The notes under the pieces are model-generated. The model ran no database searches. It was not told the origin of the DNA and saw only the letters and a program-made list of their open reading frames with translations. A stretch of DNA of 64,000 nucleotides. It comes from JAEYFP01 sp047602645 (lineage in GTDB: Bacteria > Bacillota > Clostridia > Lachnospirales > Lachnospiraceae). Shown piece by piece: positions 26,849 to 34,908 of the stretch. The stretch's first letter is position 1. Every line of letters starts with the position of its first letter. The position numbers and the translations under genes were made by a program. The DNA lies in NCBI GenBank assembly GCA_047602645.1, contig JASGGU010000008.1, forward strand, positions 20,056 to 84,055, in the 5' to 3' direction.

Positions 26849-27796
26849 ACTTCTCCGTTTTTCTGAACGCTGTTTTCTGACCTTTTCTTGTTTTTCTTTA
26901 ATTTCCTCGGCAATTTCCGGTGATATCAGCTTTAATGTTTTTACGACATAGACATTTCCGTCATCTGCCCTTTTCATTCGTACCTTTCCCTTCAGGTATC
27001 CATGTCTTTTACAATAAGCAAGACAATAATAATGCTTTCCGTTGACAGAGAACCACTTGATTTTTTTTCTGGCGGTTCTGCCGCATAGGTAACATCTTGT
27101 CGCACTCACTGCCCGGTCTGCAATTGCTGCCGTTTTATCAGGAAACTCTCTGGAAATATATTTGGAATAGGTTTTGAAATTTACCCGTATTTCTTCTTTT
27201 TTGCTGTTGGGAACCATGAAGATATCATAAGAAACATACCTTACAACCTCAGGCTTTACCCGATCGATCTCTCCAAACACCTTAGCTGTATAATAGGCAT
27301 CGCTGTAAGCGCGGTGAAAAGGAATATCCTTTTCTATATGCAGAAAATCTACGGCAAATTCCAATGCCCGCCTTAGCTTGCCGTCTTCATAAGTCATGCT
27401 GAAAAACTTCTGGATGTCATAATACAGAAGCGGTCCCTTTGACAGTTCATCCATGCCGTAATAGCACATATTTCTTTGAAGCTCCGTCAAGTCAAGAGTT
27501 CCCCAGATGCAAAAAACATAATCCCTGCCGCACCAGACAAGAAATTCTCTCATAACTTCAGGAAATGGCCGTCCTTTATTTAGTTCTTCTTTTTCCATGT
27601 GTATGATCTTTGTCGTCATATAATGGATCGTCTGAAAAATTTGAGGCTTGATTACCTGCTCAAAACTGCCCTCAATCTCTTTCTTTTTATTGAGCTTTAC
27701 CGCACCGATCTCTACGATTTCAAAAGGCAGCCCGCATTCCCTGTCAAATTTATCCGTCGATTGATTCCATTCCAAATCAAGTACAATGTAATTCAT
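26831..27796 (-). CDS. DEDD-family 3'-5' exonuclease domain protein
   Basis: Predicted nuclease of the RNase T/DnaQ fold, 321 aa from ATG 27796. Catalytic residues appear in IVLDLEWNQ (Asp, Glu), a central Asp in YVFCIWGTLDLTEL, and HRAYSDAYYTAKV (His, Asp). A C-terminal zinc-ribbon-like pair (CYLCGRTARKKIKW and YCLAYCKRHGY) and a basic tail suggest nucleic-acid binding. The frame is open 28 codons upstream, but the internal start with CGGAGAGAA five bases away gives the usual family N-terminus. It follows the unrecognised gene at 27881 with about 84 bp between. Confidence 0.85.
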   Translation of the reverse strand: MNYIVLDLEWNQSTDKFDRECGLPFEIVEIGAVKLNKKKEIEGSFEQVIKPQIFQTIHYMTTKIIHMEKEELNKGRPFPEVMREFLVWCGRDYVFCIWGTLDLTELQRNMCYYGMDELSKGPLLYYDIQKFFSMTYEDGKLRRALEFAVDFLHIEKDIPFHRAYSDAYYTAKVFGEIDRVKPEVVRYVSYDIFMVPNSKKEEIRVNFKTYSKYISREFPDKTAAIADRAVSATRCYLCGRTARKKIKWFSVNGKHYYCLAYCKRHGYLKGKVRMKRADDGNVYVVKTLKLISPEIAEEIKEKQEKVRKQRSEKRRSKKEKT

Positions 27797-27880
27797 CTGT
27801 TCTCTCCGGAGTTTCTTTTCACGGGCAGAACATTGCCTGCCCGCTCTTTTTATTATACTCTTGTACAGCGCTGTTTTCAA

Positions 27881-28954
27881 TCAAATCATTTGATCTTTGC
27901 TTTTCAAAACACTTCTATATATTTCCTTTGAACCTAAATAAGGATATTTCTGTACTTCTCTGAAGATTCTGTAATAAAAATTCATTCCTCCATAAGCAAT
28001 TACATTTTTCAGGCATTTTTCAGTATTAATAATTTCAAGCCATTTTATTGGCACTTCCTTATAGTTTACTTCTGTCGGCAGATAGAGCAGCTTATAGAGA
28101 TCAGAATCCCTTAACAGCTCCGCATAATCTTTGAGCGATTTTAAATACCCGTGTCGATAGAGCATAAATAATCCGAACAGTGGATTCTCTACGGATAATT
28201 TTTCCTCAATGCACATCTTATTCGTTTCACAAAGCTCTACCAGACGCTTATGTACGGCATTCCCTTCCCAATATAGAAAATATCCGGAGCAAATCCCATA
28301 AAATAATTCCTTCGGATTGCAGTCAATAAGCAGGATTTGTTTTTTGTTTTTAAAAAAAGCAGGATTGATTTGGTACAGAAACATGCTGAAAAGCTTATAG
28401 GTTTTTGTGTACCGAATACCGGATAGAAATATATGTATCATTTGTTCATCACATGAATAATCGAAATAATAATGAAGGTAATAACATATTTTATAAAGCA
28501 GTTCGCTTTCCTCATAAAGCTCCATCAGAGCTTCCAACTTTTCAGGATTGTACTGTTCAATCCTCATAAGCAGATAGAGCAATTCGGATAATCCCGTTAC
28601 CATTGCCTCACCCTGATGCTCTATTAGAAAATACTCAATAATTAAATAAATATTTTGAAATTCTTCAAGCGTTTTTTCTTTTTTGTTTATTATTTTTACG
28701 GAATCGCTCAAATATGCCTGCACTGTTTTGTTGATGTAGCCGTATAATTCTTTTAATTCCTCTTTATCCATTTTCACCGGCTCTTCTGCAAATTGCAGAT
28801 AATCAATCCATTCTCTGTAACGGCGTCGTTCCTTTTCAGAAAAATGCCTGTTGCCCGTCATCCATGCCTGCTTCAGCAGGCTCAAAAACTCTCTTTTATC
28901 CCTCCTTTCTAATTCACGTGATTTCCATAGATATTTGTTTCTTTTACTGCTCAT
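27881..28954 (-). CDS. Protein of unrecognised family, 357 aa
   Basis: I do not recognise this protein. It starts with a basic segment (MSSKRNKYLWKSRELERRDK) and is rich in Leu, Tyr, Glu and Lys, predicted almost all alpha-helical with helices of TPR-like length. It has no signal peptide, membrane helix, nucleotide-binding loop or metal motif that I can see. AAAGGA precedes the ATG. It ends just before the exonuclease gene on the same strand and may be cotranscribed with it. A scaffold or effector role is possible; no function is proposed. Confidence 0.75.
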   Translation of the reverse strand: MSSKRNKYLWKSRELERRDKREFLSLLKQAWMTGNRHFSEKERRRYREWIDYLQFAEEPVKMDKEELKELYGYINKTVQAYLSDSVKIINKKEKTLEEFQNIYLIIEYFLIEHQGEAMVTGLSELLYLLMRIEQYNPEKLEALMELYEESELLYKICYYLHYYFDYSCDEQMIHIFLSGIRYTKTYKLFSMFLYQINPAFFKNKKQILLIDCNPKELFYGICSGYFLYWEGNAVHKRLVELCETNKMCIEEKLSVENPLFGLFMLYRHGYLKSLKDYAELLRDSDLYKLLYLPTEVNYKEVPIKWLEIINTEKCLKNVIAYGGMNFYYRIFREVQKYPYLGSKEIYRSVLKSKDQMI

Positions 28955-29114
28955 CTAATCCTTTCCCCCTTTTTGCAAATTATTTTGCTTTTTTTAAAGA
29001 ATATTTTCTATTCTCTATGGGAATGTTATCATACAACTATTTTCGTGATAAGTCGTTAACATTCGACTTTTTTAGGATTTTAAGCATGCGTAAGACGCAG
29101 GTGTTTGTTTTTTC

Positions 29115-29144
29115 TTGACCTATATCGACCTATATTGACATATA
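29115..29144. repeat. Three tandem 10-bp direct repeats, candidate operator
   Basis: TTGACCTATA, TCGACCTATA and TTGACATATA follow each other without gaps (29115-29124, 29125-29134, 29135-29144). The 10-bp period matches one DNA helical turn, and the array ends 9 bp before the -35 of the next promoter, as expected for an activator or repressor binding array. Confidence 0.6.
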
Positions 29145-29153
29145 GCAGCAGAT

Positions 29154-29182
29154 TTGACAGCCAAAATTATTTATGATATAGT
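29154..29182 (+). promoter_or_regulatory. Promoter for the membrane protein gene at 29330
   Basis: TTGACA at 29154-29159 and TATAGT at 29177-29182 with a 17-bp spacer. Transcription would start near 29189 and give an untranslated leader of about 140 nt. Confidence 0.75.
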
Positions 29183-29187
29183 TGTCT

Positions 29188-29302
29188 GGATTTATTAATA
29201 TGAAAAATTAATATGGAATACAACCCGTCACCGGATGGGCAAGAAAGGCGTCAAAATCGTACCGTAGGTCTTAGTGGTAGGATTTAGGCGCTATTTTATT
29301 TT
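29188..29302 (+). promoter_or_regulatory. Structured mRNA leader with terminator-like hairpin (candidate riboswitch or attenuator)
   Basis: The leader holds a hairpin CCCGTC/GATGGG with loop ACCG (29224-29239) and a long hairpin 29248-29291 made of GCGTC/GGCGC, AAATC/GATTT and TACC/GGTA stacked with small mismatches. The last hairpin is followed by TATTTTATTTT, like an intrinsic terminator, then the ribosome site GAGGAGG and the start codon. I could not match it to a known riboswitch class. Confidence 0.5.
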
Positions 29303-29329
29303 GACAAAACTATTTTTGAGGAGGTCTTT

Positions 29330-30019
29330 ATGCTTGTTTTATTAGGAACTACGGTTACGGCAAGTTTTTTTGACAGCTTGAATCCATCGGCAATTGCACA
29401 GCAATTGCTATTGCAGGCAATGGTAAAAAACAAACGGTACATCTGGTTTTTTATTTTTGGTATCGGTCTTGCAAACTTTGCCATGGGCGTGGGGATATAT
29501 TTTGGTGTCACTGCCCAATTATTACAGCTTTGGGAACAATCTGTCCTTCGATATCCGCTTCCTGTGCGGGTTGTAGAGTTATTTACAGGCAGTCTTTGTC
29601 TTGCAGCCGGTATCAGAATGTTGACTCGTATAAAAAAATGTCCGCCACTTGATACAGAGTCAACTGCAAAAATCCCTGAATATCAGTTGACTCCTGCCGC
29701 CTTATTTTTTATGGGTGTCGGCTTTTGCGCCGTTGAATTAACAAGTGCCTTACCTTACTTTGGATTTTTAGCCTTATTGACCGGATACCAGCTTGCCGTT
29801 CCTTATGTGTTGGGCTTGATTCTATTATATACTTTCATTTATGCATTCCCCTTAATTTTGTTGTATTTGGGATATAACCGTTTGTGTAAAACTGTGCTCA
29901 TTACCCGATTAGAAAATGCATTAAGTCGGATATCAGCTTATATCCTCCCTGCAGCCTTTATTATTTTGGGTACTGTACTGGGAATCAATAGCGGACAGGC
30001 ACTGTTATTATTAAAATAA
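29330..30019 (+). CDS. Polytopic membrane protein, LysE/CcdA/GAP-like, function unknown
   Basis: Integral membrane protein of 229 aa with about six helices (starts TASFFDSLNPSAIAQQLL; later FMGVGFCAVELTSALPYFGF and YAFPLILLYLGY). The Asn-Pro in the first helix and overall topology recall small exporter or thiol-transport families such as GAP/LysE and CcdA; the single Cys of the middle block does not make a redox pair, which argues against a true CcdA. It has a GAGGAGG ribosome site and sits behind a structured leader, so expression may respond to a ligand, perhaps one that it exports (inference). Confidence 0.7.
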   Translation: MLVLLGTTVTASFFDSLNPSAIAQQLLLQAMVKNKRYIWFFIFGIGLANFAMGVGIYFGVTAQLLQLWEQSVLRYPLPVRVVELFTGSLCLAAGIRMLTRIKKCPPLDTESTAKIPEYQLTPAALFFMGVGFCAVELTSALPYFGFLALLTGYQLAVPYVLGLILLYTFIYAFPLILLYLGYNRLCKTVLITRLENALSRISAYILPAAFIILGTVLGINSGQALLLLK

Positions 30020-30133
30020 TACAAGAAAATGCAGATGTAATTTTATTGATTTTTGACACAAATTAGTTTATCTTAATACTTAAAGAAGTGAAAAGAAGAT
30101 CAGATCAATAAAAATGAGAAACGAGGGATTTTT

Positions 30134-30625
30134 ATGTTCAGGGAAATGAGACGTAAAAAACAGCTTTTATCTACAGAAGATACTATCTTGATTTTTAAAC
30201 GAGGTACCTCCGGAGTCCTGGCTGTATCCGGAGATGACGGTTACCCTTATGCCGTCCCCCTCAGCTATGTATATACAGATTCCAAATTTTATTTTCACTG
30301 TGCTTTGAGCGGCCATAAAATTGATGCCATCAATAAAAATGACAAGGTATCCTTCTGTGTCATTGATCAGGACAATATTAAGCCGGAAAAATACACAACC
30401 TATTTTCGCAGTGCTATTGCCTTTGGAAAAGCCCGTATACTGGAACATGAAGCAGAAAAAAGGGAAGCTTTTGAGAAATTGGCCGAAAGATATTCTCCAG
30501 ACCAAAAACAGGGCCGCCTGCAGGAGATTGATCGCCTCTTTAATCAGGTCTGCATTATTGAACTATCCGTCGATCATATGACCGGCAAGGAAGCAATTGA
30601 GTTGGTGCAAAAAAAGCAGTCTTAG
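30134..30625 (+). CDS. Pyridoxamine 5'-phosphate oxidase-related flavin protein (NimA-like)
   Basis: Predicted FMN-binding split-barrel protein, 163 aa. It matches the pattern of the pyridoxamine oxidase-like family that includes nitroimidazole reductases: MRRKKQLLSTEDTILIFKRG near the start, GYPYAVPLSYVYTDSKFYFH, the GHKIDAINKNDKVSFCVI block and a middle SAIAFGKARIL. His and Lys residues of the GHK segment are typical flavin contacts. GAGGG precedes the ATG. Likely a small nitro- or flavin-dependent reductase; natural substrate unknown. Confidence 0.85.
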   Translation: MFREMRRKKQLLSTEDTILIFKRGTSGVLAVSGDDGYPYAVPLSYVYTDSKFYFHCALSGHKIDAINKNDKVSFCVIDQDNIKPEKYTTYFRSAIAFGKARILEHEAEKREAFEKLAERYSPDQKQGRLQEIDRLFNQVCIIELSVDHMTGKEAIELVQKKQS

Positions 30626-30633
30626 CAGGCGGA

Positions 30634-32184
30634 TTACTGGCTTTCTTTATTTTCCTTAATCATTTTTACAAATATATCCGTAATTTCAGGATCAAATTTA
30701 GTTCCCGCATAACTTTGTATTTTTTTTATTGCTTCATTTTCATTTTTATCGTCTCCTGAGCTGATGAGATGCTCGTAGGCCTCGACGATTCCCAGAATAC
30801 GGGCGAGCAGCGGTATTTGCCCTCCTTTCAGGGACTTTGGATAACCGGAGCCGTCCCAGTTTTCATGATGGGCTAATACAGTTTCTGCCAGCTCTACTGT
30901 CGAATCAAAGGAGCTAAGTATCCGATACCCTACAACCACATGCATTTTCATGTCACTTATGACGGCGGAATCAATAATCTCGCCGTCATTTTTCAATATC
31001 TCCGGTTCCATGGCAATCATTCCGATATCATGCAAATATCCGGCATGCCGCAGCTTGTTAATATCGGATTCCGGCAACGACAGCTCCTTCCCAAACCGCT
31101 GGCAGAGATCCTGCATACGCAATGCGTGCTTTCTTTCCCAATCACTTTTCTCAAACAGGGCATGTACCAACATTGTTAATTCTCCATTCAGCATTTCATC
31201 CCGTCTGAGAGATTTTACCGTATACATTTTCATTTCCGCCTGGCTCAAGATCTGCGTAATATCCTCCGACAGTTCCGTCTTTGTGGCATATCCCAAAGAA
31301 ATACTGCACCGAACTGCGCAGACACGCTGCTCCGCAAGCTCTTTTTCTATTCTTTCAACAATCTTTCCCGCTTCCTTTGCATCCGTTCCCGGTAATAATA
31401 GTACAAATTCATCGCCGCCCCATCTTGCAAGAATGTCATCGGCACGACACACCTTTTTCATCACATTTGCAATTTTTTTCAATAGGATATCGCCGTAGGT
31501 ATGCCCGAAAATATCATTTGTCAGCTTCAGGCTGTTGGCATCGCCCATAAGGATTGTAATCGGTTGGTTTCGTACGGTATCCACACGGCACAGTTCTTCC
31601 TCGAAGAAACGCCGATTATAAAGTCCCGTCAGGGAATCATGAAAGCTGATATACTCCATCTCCTGCTGCCGCTTGTATTCATCGGTAACATCACTGATAT
31701 AGGCGCCTACACCTATAGTTTTATCTATCATCCGAACAGGAAATTTTGTTGTTTTAAAGAATCTTCCTTTCCATGAAGTTATGCTTGTAATCGTTTCATT
31801 TTTTTTAAGCGATGCCTTATCCGCCTTTGTACACATTTTTGCAAACTCCGGCTCAAGAAGTGAAAAATCGTCATGTCCGATAATTTCCTCAGAGGTGCAT
31901 CCATAAAAATCTCTCAGTGCCTTATTTACAAACACGTAGTTTAAGCTTTTGTCTTTTAAATAAATATAGTTGGTATCTGCATCATAAAAGGTTTCATAAA
32001 GCTCTTTGAATCTTTGCAGCTCTTTATTTGCGCGGATGAAAAGCTTTTCTTTTCTGTAAAATAAAATGCGCTGTATCAACAGGATAAGTAAAGCAAAGAC
32101 TACGATAAGGAGAGCTCCCCATATGGGGTATTTTTCTCCTGCCGCATTTAAAAAAAGTATTTCCATTTTATCAGCCAGTTTCAT
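30634..32184 (-). CDS. PAS-GGDEF-HD-GYP cyclic-di-GMP signalling protein
   Basis: Membrane-bound sensor with both cyclic-di-GMP synthesis and hydrolysis domains, 516 aa. One membrane helix (about 21-43), then a PAS domain (60-170), a GGDEF domain with RWGGDEF intact at about 254-260 and an upstream RADD inhibitory site (247-250), and an HD-GYP domain with YLHDIGM and HHENWDGSGYP. Both catalytic motifs look functional, so either output is possible. The start region carries MKLADKMEIL. A single-gene unit; upstream is a 380-bp gap to the XRE gene. Confidence 0.92.
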   Translation of the reverse strand: MKLADKMEILFLNAAGEKYPIWGALLIVVFALLILLIQRILFYRKEKLFIRANKELQRFKELYETFYDADTNYIYLKDKSLNYVFVNKALRDFYGCTSEEIIGHDDFSLLEPEFAKMCTKADKASLKKNETITSITSWKGRFFKTTKFPVRMIDKTIGVGAYISDVTDEYKRQQEMEYISFHDSLTGLYNRRFFEEELCRVDTVRNQPITILMGDANSLKLTNDIFGHTYGDILLKKIANVMKKVCRADDILARWGGDEFVLLLPGTDAKEAGKIVERIEKELAEQRVCAVRCSISLGYATKTELSEDITQILSQAEMKMYTVKSLRRDEMLNGELTMLVHALFEKSDWERKHALRMQDLCQRFGKELSLPESDINKLRHAGYLHDIGMIAMEPEILKNDGEIIDSAVISDMKMHVVVGYRILSSFDSTVELAETVLAHHENWDGSGYPKSLKGGQIPLLARILGIVEAYEHLISSGDDKNENEAIKKIQSYAGTKFDPEITDIFVKMIKENKESQ

Positions 32185-32565
32185 AACCTCCTCGTTTCCT
32201 GATACTATCTGCCAATTGACACCCTTTCGGCATATTTTTATAGTACTCTTATTTCTCCTTGGTAATCAAAACAACTCTCTTTCTTAAAAAATGTATTTAT
32301 TCGTATAATAACTCTATCACCTATCATGATTCATATAATCATATTCATCTCCTATTAGTTCATAATAAGAATGCCACATAATTATATTTTTGTCCATGTT
32401 TTTATATAAAAAATATTAACTTAAAAATATTAATTATGATTTATTCGTTCATTTTTTTTTAATAAACTTACCTATTGAATCATGTATAGAAATAATTAAC
32501 TCACTTATACTAAATATGAACTAATAGCTCATATAATACGATCTAATAGAAGAAAGGGGATACGA
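32185..32565. other. AT-rich intergenic gap
   Basis: 381 bp between divergent genes. Very AT rich with several related TCATATAA/TCATATTC-like stretches, and GAAAGGGGA as ribosome site for the XRE gene at the right end. No ORF, RNA gene or strong hairpin is seen. Confidence 0.6.
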
Positions 32566-32907
32566 ATGGATTTAAAACTAAACCTTGTTTTGATGGGGGC
32601 ACGCCTGCGATCCTGCCGCAGCGCCAAGCATATGACAATGAAGGAATTTTCTGAATTATGCGGCATTTCGGAGCGTTACCTCGCAGATATCGAACGTGGC
32701 TATAAAGCACCAAAACTGGAAACATTGGTACGAATCGCAAATGCGGCCGGCGTTTCCTCTGATTTTTTGCTGCGCGACAGTTTGGAATATAAAAATAAAG
32801 AGGTCTCCGGCATTCAAGATAGTCTTAGCTTATATTACTCATTTACACCTATACAACAGGAAATTATTGGTACTTTTATTCGACAACTTGCAGACAGTTT
32901 AAAATAA
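32566..32907 (+). CDS. XRE-family helix-turn-helix regulator
   Basis: Small DNA-binding protein of 113 aa. The helix-turn-helix lies at about residues 12-66: LRSCRSAKHMTMKEFSELCG, ISERYLADIERGYKAPKLET and LVRIANAAGVSSDFLL. The remaining C-terminal part (about 70-113) is short and helical, as in SinR-like dimerising regulators. GAAAGGGG precedes the ATG. It stands alone between the GGDEF gene and tRNA-Arg. Targets unknown; the AT-rich repeats in its own upstream region are candidates. Confidence 0.88.
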   Translation: MDLKLNLVLMGARLRSCRSAKHMTMKEFSELCGISERYLADIERGYKAPKLETLVRIANAAGVSSDFLLRDSLEYKNKEVSGIQDSLSLYYSFTPIQQEIIGTFIRQLADSLK

Positions 32908-33063
32908 ATTGGAGGATTTTTTTGAAGAATCGTGATTGATAGTGTCATGCCCTTTGCCACAACACCATTTCCTCTAGAATAACTCGACAGACAATTTGAG
33001 CAGCGATAGATGTAAATAGTAAAAAGGAAGCATTAGAAATCAATATTTCCAATACTTCCCCAG

Positions 33064-33136
33064 CGTTCCCGAGACGATTTGAACGTCCGACCCCTCGCTT
33101 AGGAGGCGAGTGCTCTATCCCCTGAGCTACGAGAAC
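33064..33136 (-). tRNA. tRNA-Arg, anticodon CCU
   Basis: On the minus strand the 73-nt gene folds as a cloverleaf: acceptor GTTCTCG pairs with CGGGAAC (one G-T pair), D-arm AGCTCAGGGGATAGAGCA, anticodon stem CTCGC/GCGAG with loop CTCCTAA giving anticodon CCU (reads AGG), and T-loop GTTCAAATC. CCA is not encoded. Confidence 0.95.
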
Positions 33137-33140
33137 ATTT

Positions 33141-33173
33141 ATGATCAGTCTGCTTATTTAACAGACTGATCAT
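33141..33173. repeat. Perfect 12-bp inverted repeat beside tRNA-Arg
   Basis: Arms ATGATCAGTCTG (33141-33152) and CAGACTGATCAT (33162-33173) with a 9-nt loop. It lies 5 bp upstream of the tRNA in its transcription direction. No T-tract follows on either strand, so it is not a standard terminator; it could be a pre-tRNA leader hairpin or a protein site. Confidence 0.55.
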
Positions 33174-33248
33174 CTATAAAATTGTTAGAAAATTTACAAA
33201 AGTAATAGCCGCAATTATGATTATATAATTTATTAGAAAGAATAGCAA

Positions 33249-33266
33249 CCACTAATTTATTTTAAT
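33249..33266 (+). repeat. Target-site duplication of the insertion sequence, left copy
   Basis: CCACTAATTTATTTTAAT at 33249-33266 is repeated exactly at 34889-34906, directly flanking the element. Confidence 0.85.
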
Positions 33267-34888
33267 TGTGTTTAATAAGTGATAATGTCAGGATGTAAAC
33301 TATCGAGTAAAAATGTCACCCCTGTTGTAAAATGATTTTATGAAACAGGATGTGATAAGTTTGACTCAAAAACAATTGAATAAGCTAGATACAATCAACA
33401 AAGCAATAGCCGGATTCATTACGGTACAGGAAGCTGCTACGGCATTGGGACTTTCTGCGCGGCAGGTGCAGCGCCTTAAAAAGAAAGTGAAGGAAGAAGG
33501 TGCTGCCGCCCTCGTTCACAAAAATTCGTTAAGGCCTGCTCCCCATGCGATTCCCGGTAATACCATTGAGAAAATCGTTAGGCTAAAGCAGTCCGAAACC
33601 TTTGCTTCTGCGAATTTTTCCCATTTCCGCGAGATCCTTTCTGAATTCTACGATATCGAGATCTCGTATTCATCCCTGTACACGATCCTGCGTAATGCCG
33701 ACATGAAATCCCCGAAGACAAGGCGGAGATTCAAACCCCACAGGCGCAGGAAGCGGCGAAAACAGGCAGGTTTACTCCTACAGGTAGATGCGACCCCATT
33801 CGCATGGTTTAAGGGAAACACGAAGAGATATTCCATCCACGGCGGTATTGATGATGCCACGGGACAGATAACCGGTCTGTATATGTGCCGGAATGAATGC
33901 CTGCTTGGCTACTTCCGGATGATGCGAAGAACCATTGAGAGCTTTGGATGCCCTGTCAGTCTCTATGCAGACAGGCACACCATCTTCCAGTCCCCTAACA
34001 AAGATAAAGCTGTAATTGATCCCTCCATCGCTGTGAATGACACCCAGTTTGGCAGGGCATTAAAGGAACTGTCCATTGAGCTGATCCCTGCCCGTTCCCC
34101 ACAAGCAAAGGGACGGGTAGAGCGCTTATGGGAAACACTCCAGAGCCGCCTTCCCGTTGAATTTGCAATGAGAGACATACGCACCATTGATGCAGCAAAC
34201 GAATTTCTTGCAGACTATATCTACATCTTCAACAGCCAGTTTGCAGTTGAGCCCGAATTCTGCGAGAACATGTTTTTCAAGCCTGAATGTATCACGAATC
34301 TGGATTACGTTCTCTGCATCAAAGAGCAGCGTATTGTAGATTCTGGCGGAGTATTTTCCTACGGAGGCAGGTCGTTCAAGGTGAATGAGACAATCCAGTC
34401 TGGCATAATACCCTCCAAGGCAAGGGTGAAGGTCCTGATCGGTTCCGAATTCGGAGTAAAGCTTGAGTACCGCAACATCGTCTTTGATGTCAACCCCTAT
34501 GTGCCGCCTAAGCGAAGACCGAACCCGAAAAAGGTGCTGCACAAACCAAAACCCGTACCTGATTCCCATTACTACAAATATGGCCAGGCACTGACCCCAA
34601 AGCTGACATTTACGGAGACGGACAGCGAAATTGTCTCTATGCTGGAGGACATCTTCCTTCAAAAGTACTCCTAACGCTATCGTAAGCTTCAATCAGAGGT
34701 AATGTGGAAAGTTGGGAACGAAATACGACCTGACCTTGACTGACATTTTTACATCGATAAAATGCTCTACCAGCAAAAGCATGAAATGGGTTTTGCTGGT
34801 ATCTGTACCTATCGTTTTTTTCAGGGGGTGACATTTTTACCCGATAATTAACTCCCAACAGGGGTGACATTTTCAAAAGTTATTGACA
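33267..34888 (+). mobile_element. Insertion sequence, about 1.62 kb, ISNCY/IS1202-like
   Basis: The ends are TGTGTTTAATAA at the left and TTATTGACA at the right, forming imperfect terminal inverted repeats (TGT...ACA). Exact 18-bp direct repeats flank it. One intact transposase ORF occupies most of the element. Sub-terminal sites with core TGACATTTTTAC-GATA occur at 34741-34759 and 34829-34846, a partial one at 34865-34879, and an inverted one at 33301-33318, which look like transposase binding sites. Long target duplications are known in the IS1202 group; assignment to that group is inference. Confidence 0.85.
33340..34674 (+). CDS. DDE transposase (integrase-core, ISNCY-like)
   Basis: Transposase of the element, 444 aa, uninterrupted. 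An N-terminal helix-turn-helix (ITVQEAATALGLSARQVQRL, about residues 27-46) is followed by an integrase-core DDE domain: LLLQVDATPFAWF gives the first Asp, CPVSLYADRHTIF the second, and SPQAKGRVERLWETL the Glu. The C-terminal part has a beta-rich YGGRSFKVNE segment. All three acidic residues look present, so the element may still be active. Base composition (more GC) differs from the AT-rich flanks, as expected for an acquired element. Confidence 0.93.
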   Translation: MKQDVISLTQKQLNKLDTINKAIAGFITVQEAATALGLSARQVQRLKKKVKEEGAAALVHKNSLRPAPHAIPGNTIEKIVRLKQSETFASANFSHFREILSEFYDIEISYSSLYTILRNADMKSPKTRRRFKPHRRRKRRKQAGLLLQVDATPFAWFKGNTKRYSIHGGIDDATGQITGLYMCRNECLLGYFRMMRRTIESFGCPVSLYADRHTIFQSPNKDKAVIDPSIAVNDTQFGRALKELSIELIPARSPQAKGRVERLWETLQSRLPVEFAMRDIRTIDAANEFLADYIYIFNSQFAVEPEFCENMFFKPECITNLDYVLCIKEQRIVDSGGVFSYGGRSFKVNETIQSGIIPSKARVKVLIGSEFGVKLEYRNIVFDVNPYVPPKRRPNPKKVLHKPKPVPDSHYYKYGQALTPKLTFTETDSEIVSMLEDIFLQKYS

Positions 34889-34906
34889 CCACTAATTTAT
34901 TTTAAT
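34889..34906 (+). repeat. Target-site duplication of the insertion sequence, right copy
   Basis: Exact copy of the 18 bp at 33249-33266. Confidence 0.85.
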
Positions 34907-34908
34907 AC

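Larger units (their letters stand above)
28955..29329. other. Intergenic regulatory region (no gene)
   Basis: A 375-bp gap between divergent genes. It holds a small hairpin AAGTCG/CGACTT followed by T residues at 29050-29073, three 10-bp direct repeats at 29115-29144, a consensus promoter at 29154-29182 and a structured leader from about 29188 to 29302. No ORF of note. Confidence 0.7.

Noticed and set aside
29188..29302. Assignment of the leader to a named riboswitch (guanidine, fluoride, NiCo, manganese, THF types considered)
   Set aside because: The consensus elements of those classes as I recall them are not present; only the general architecture fits.
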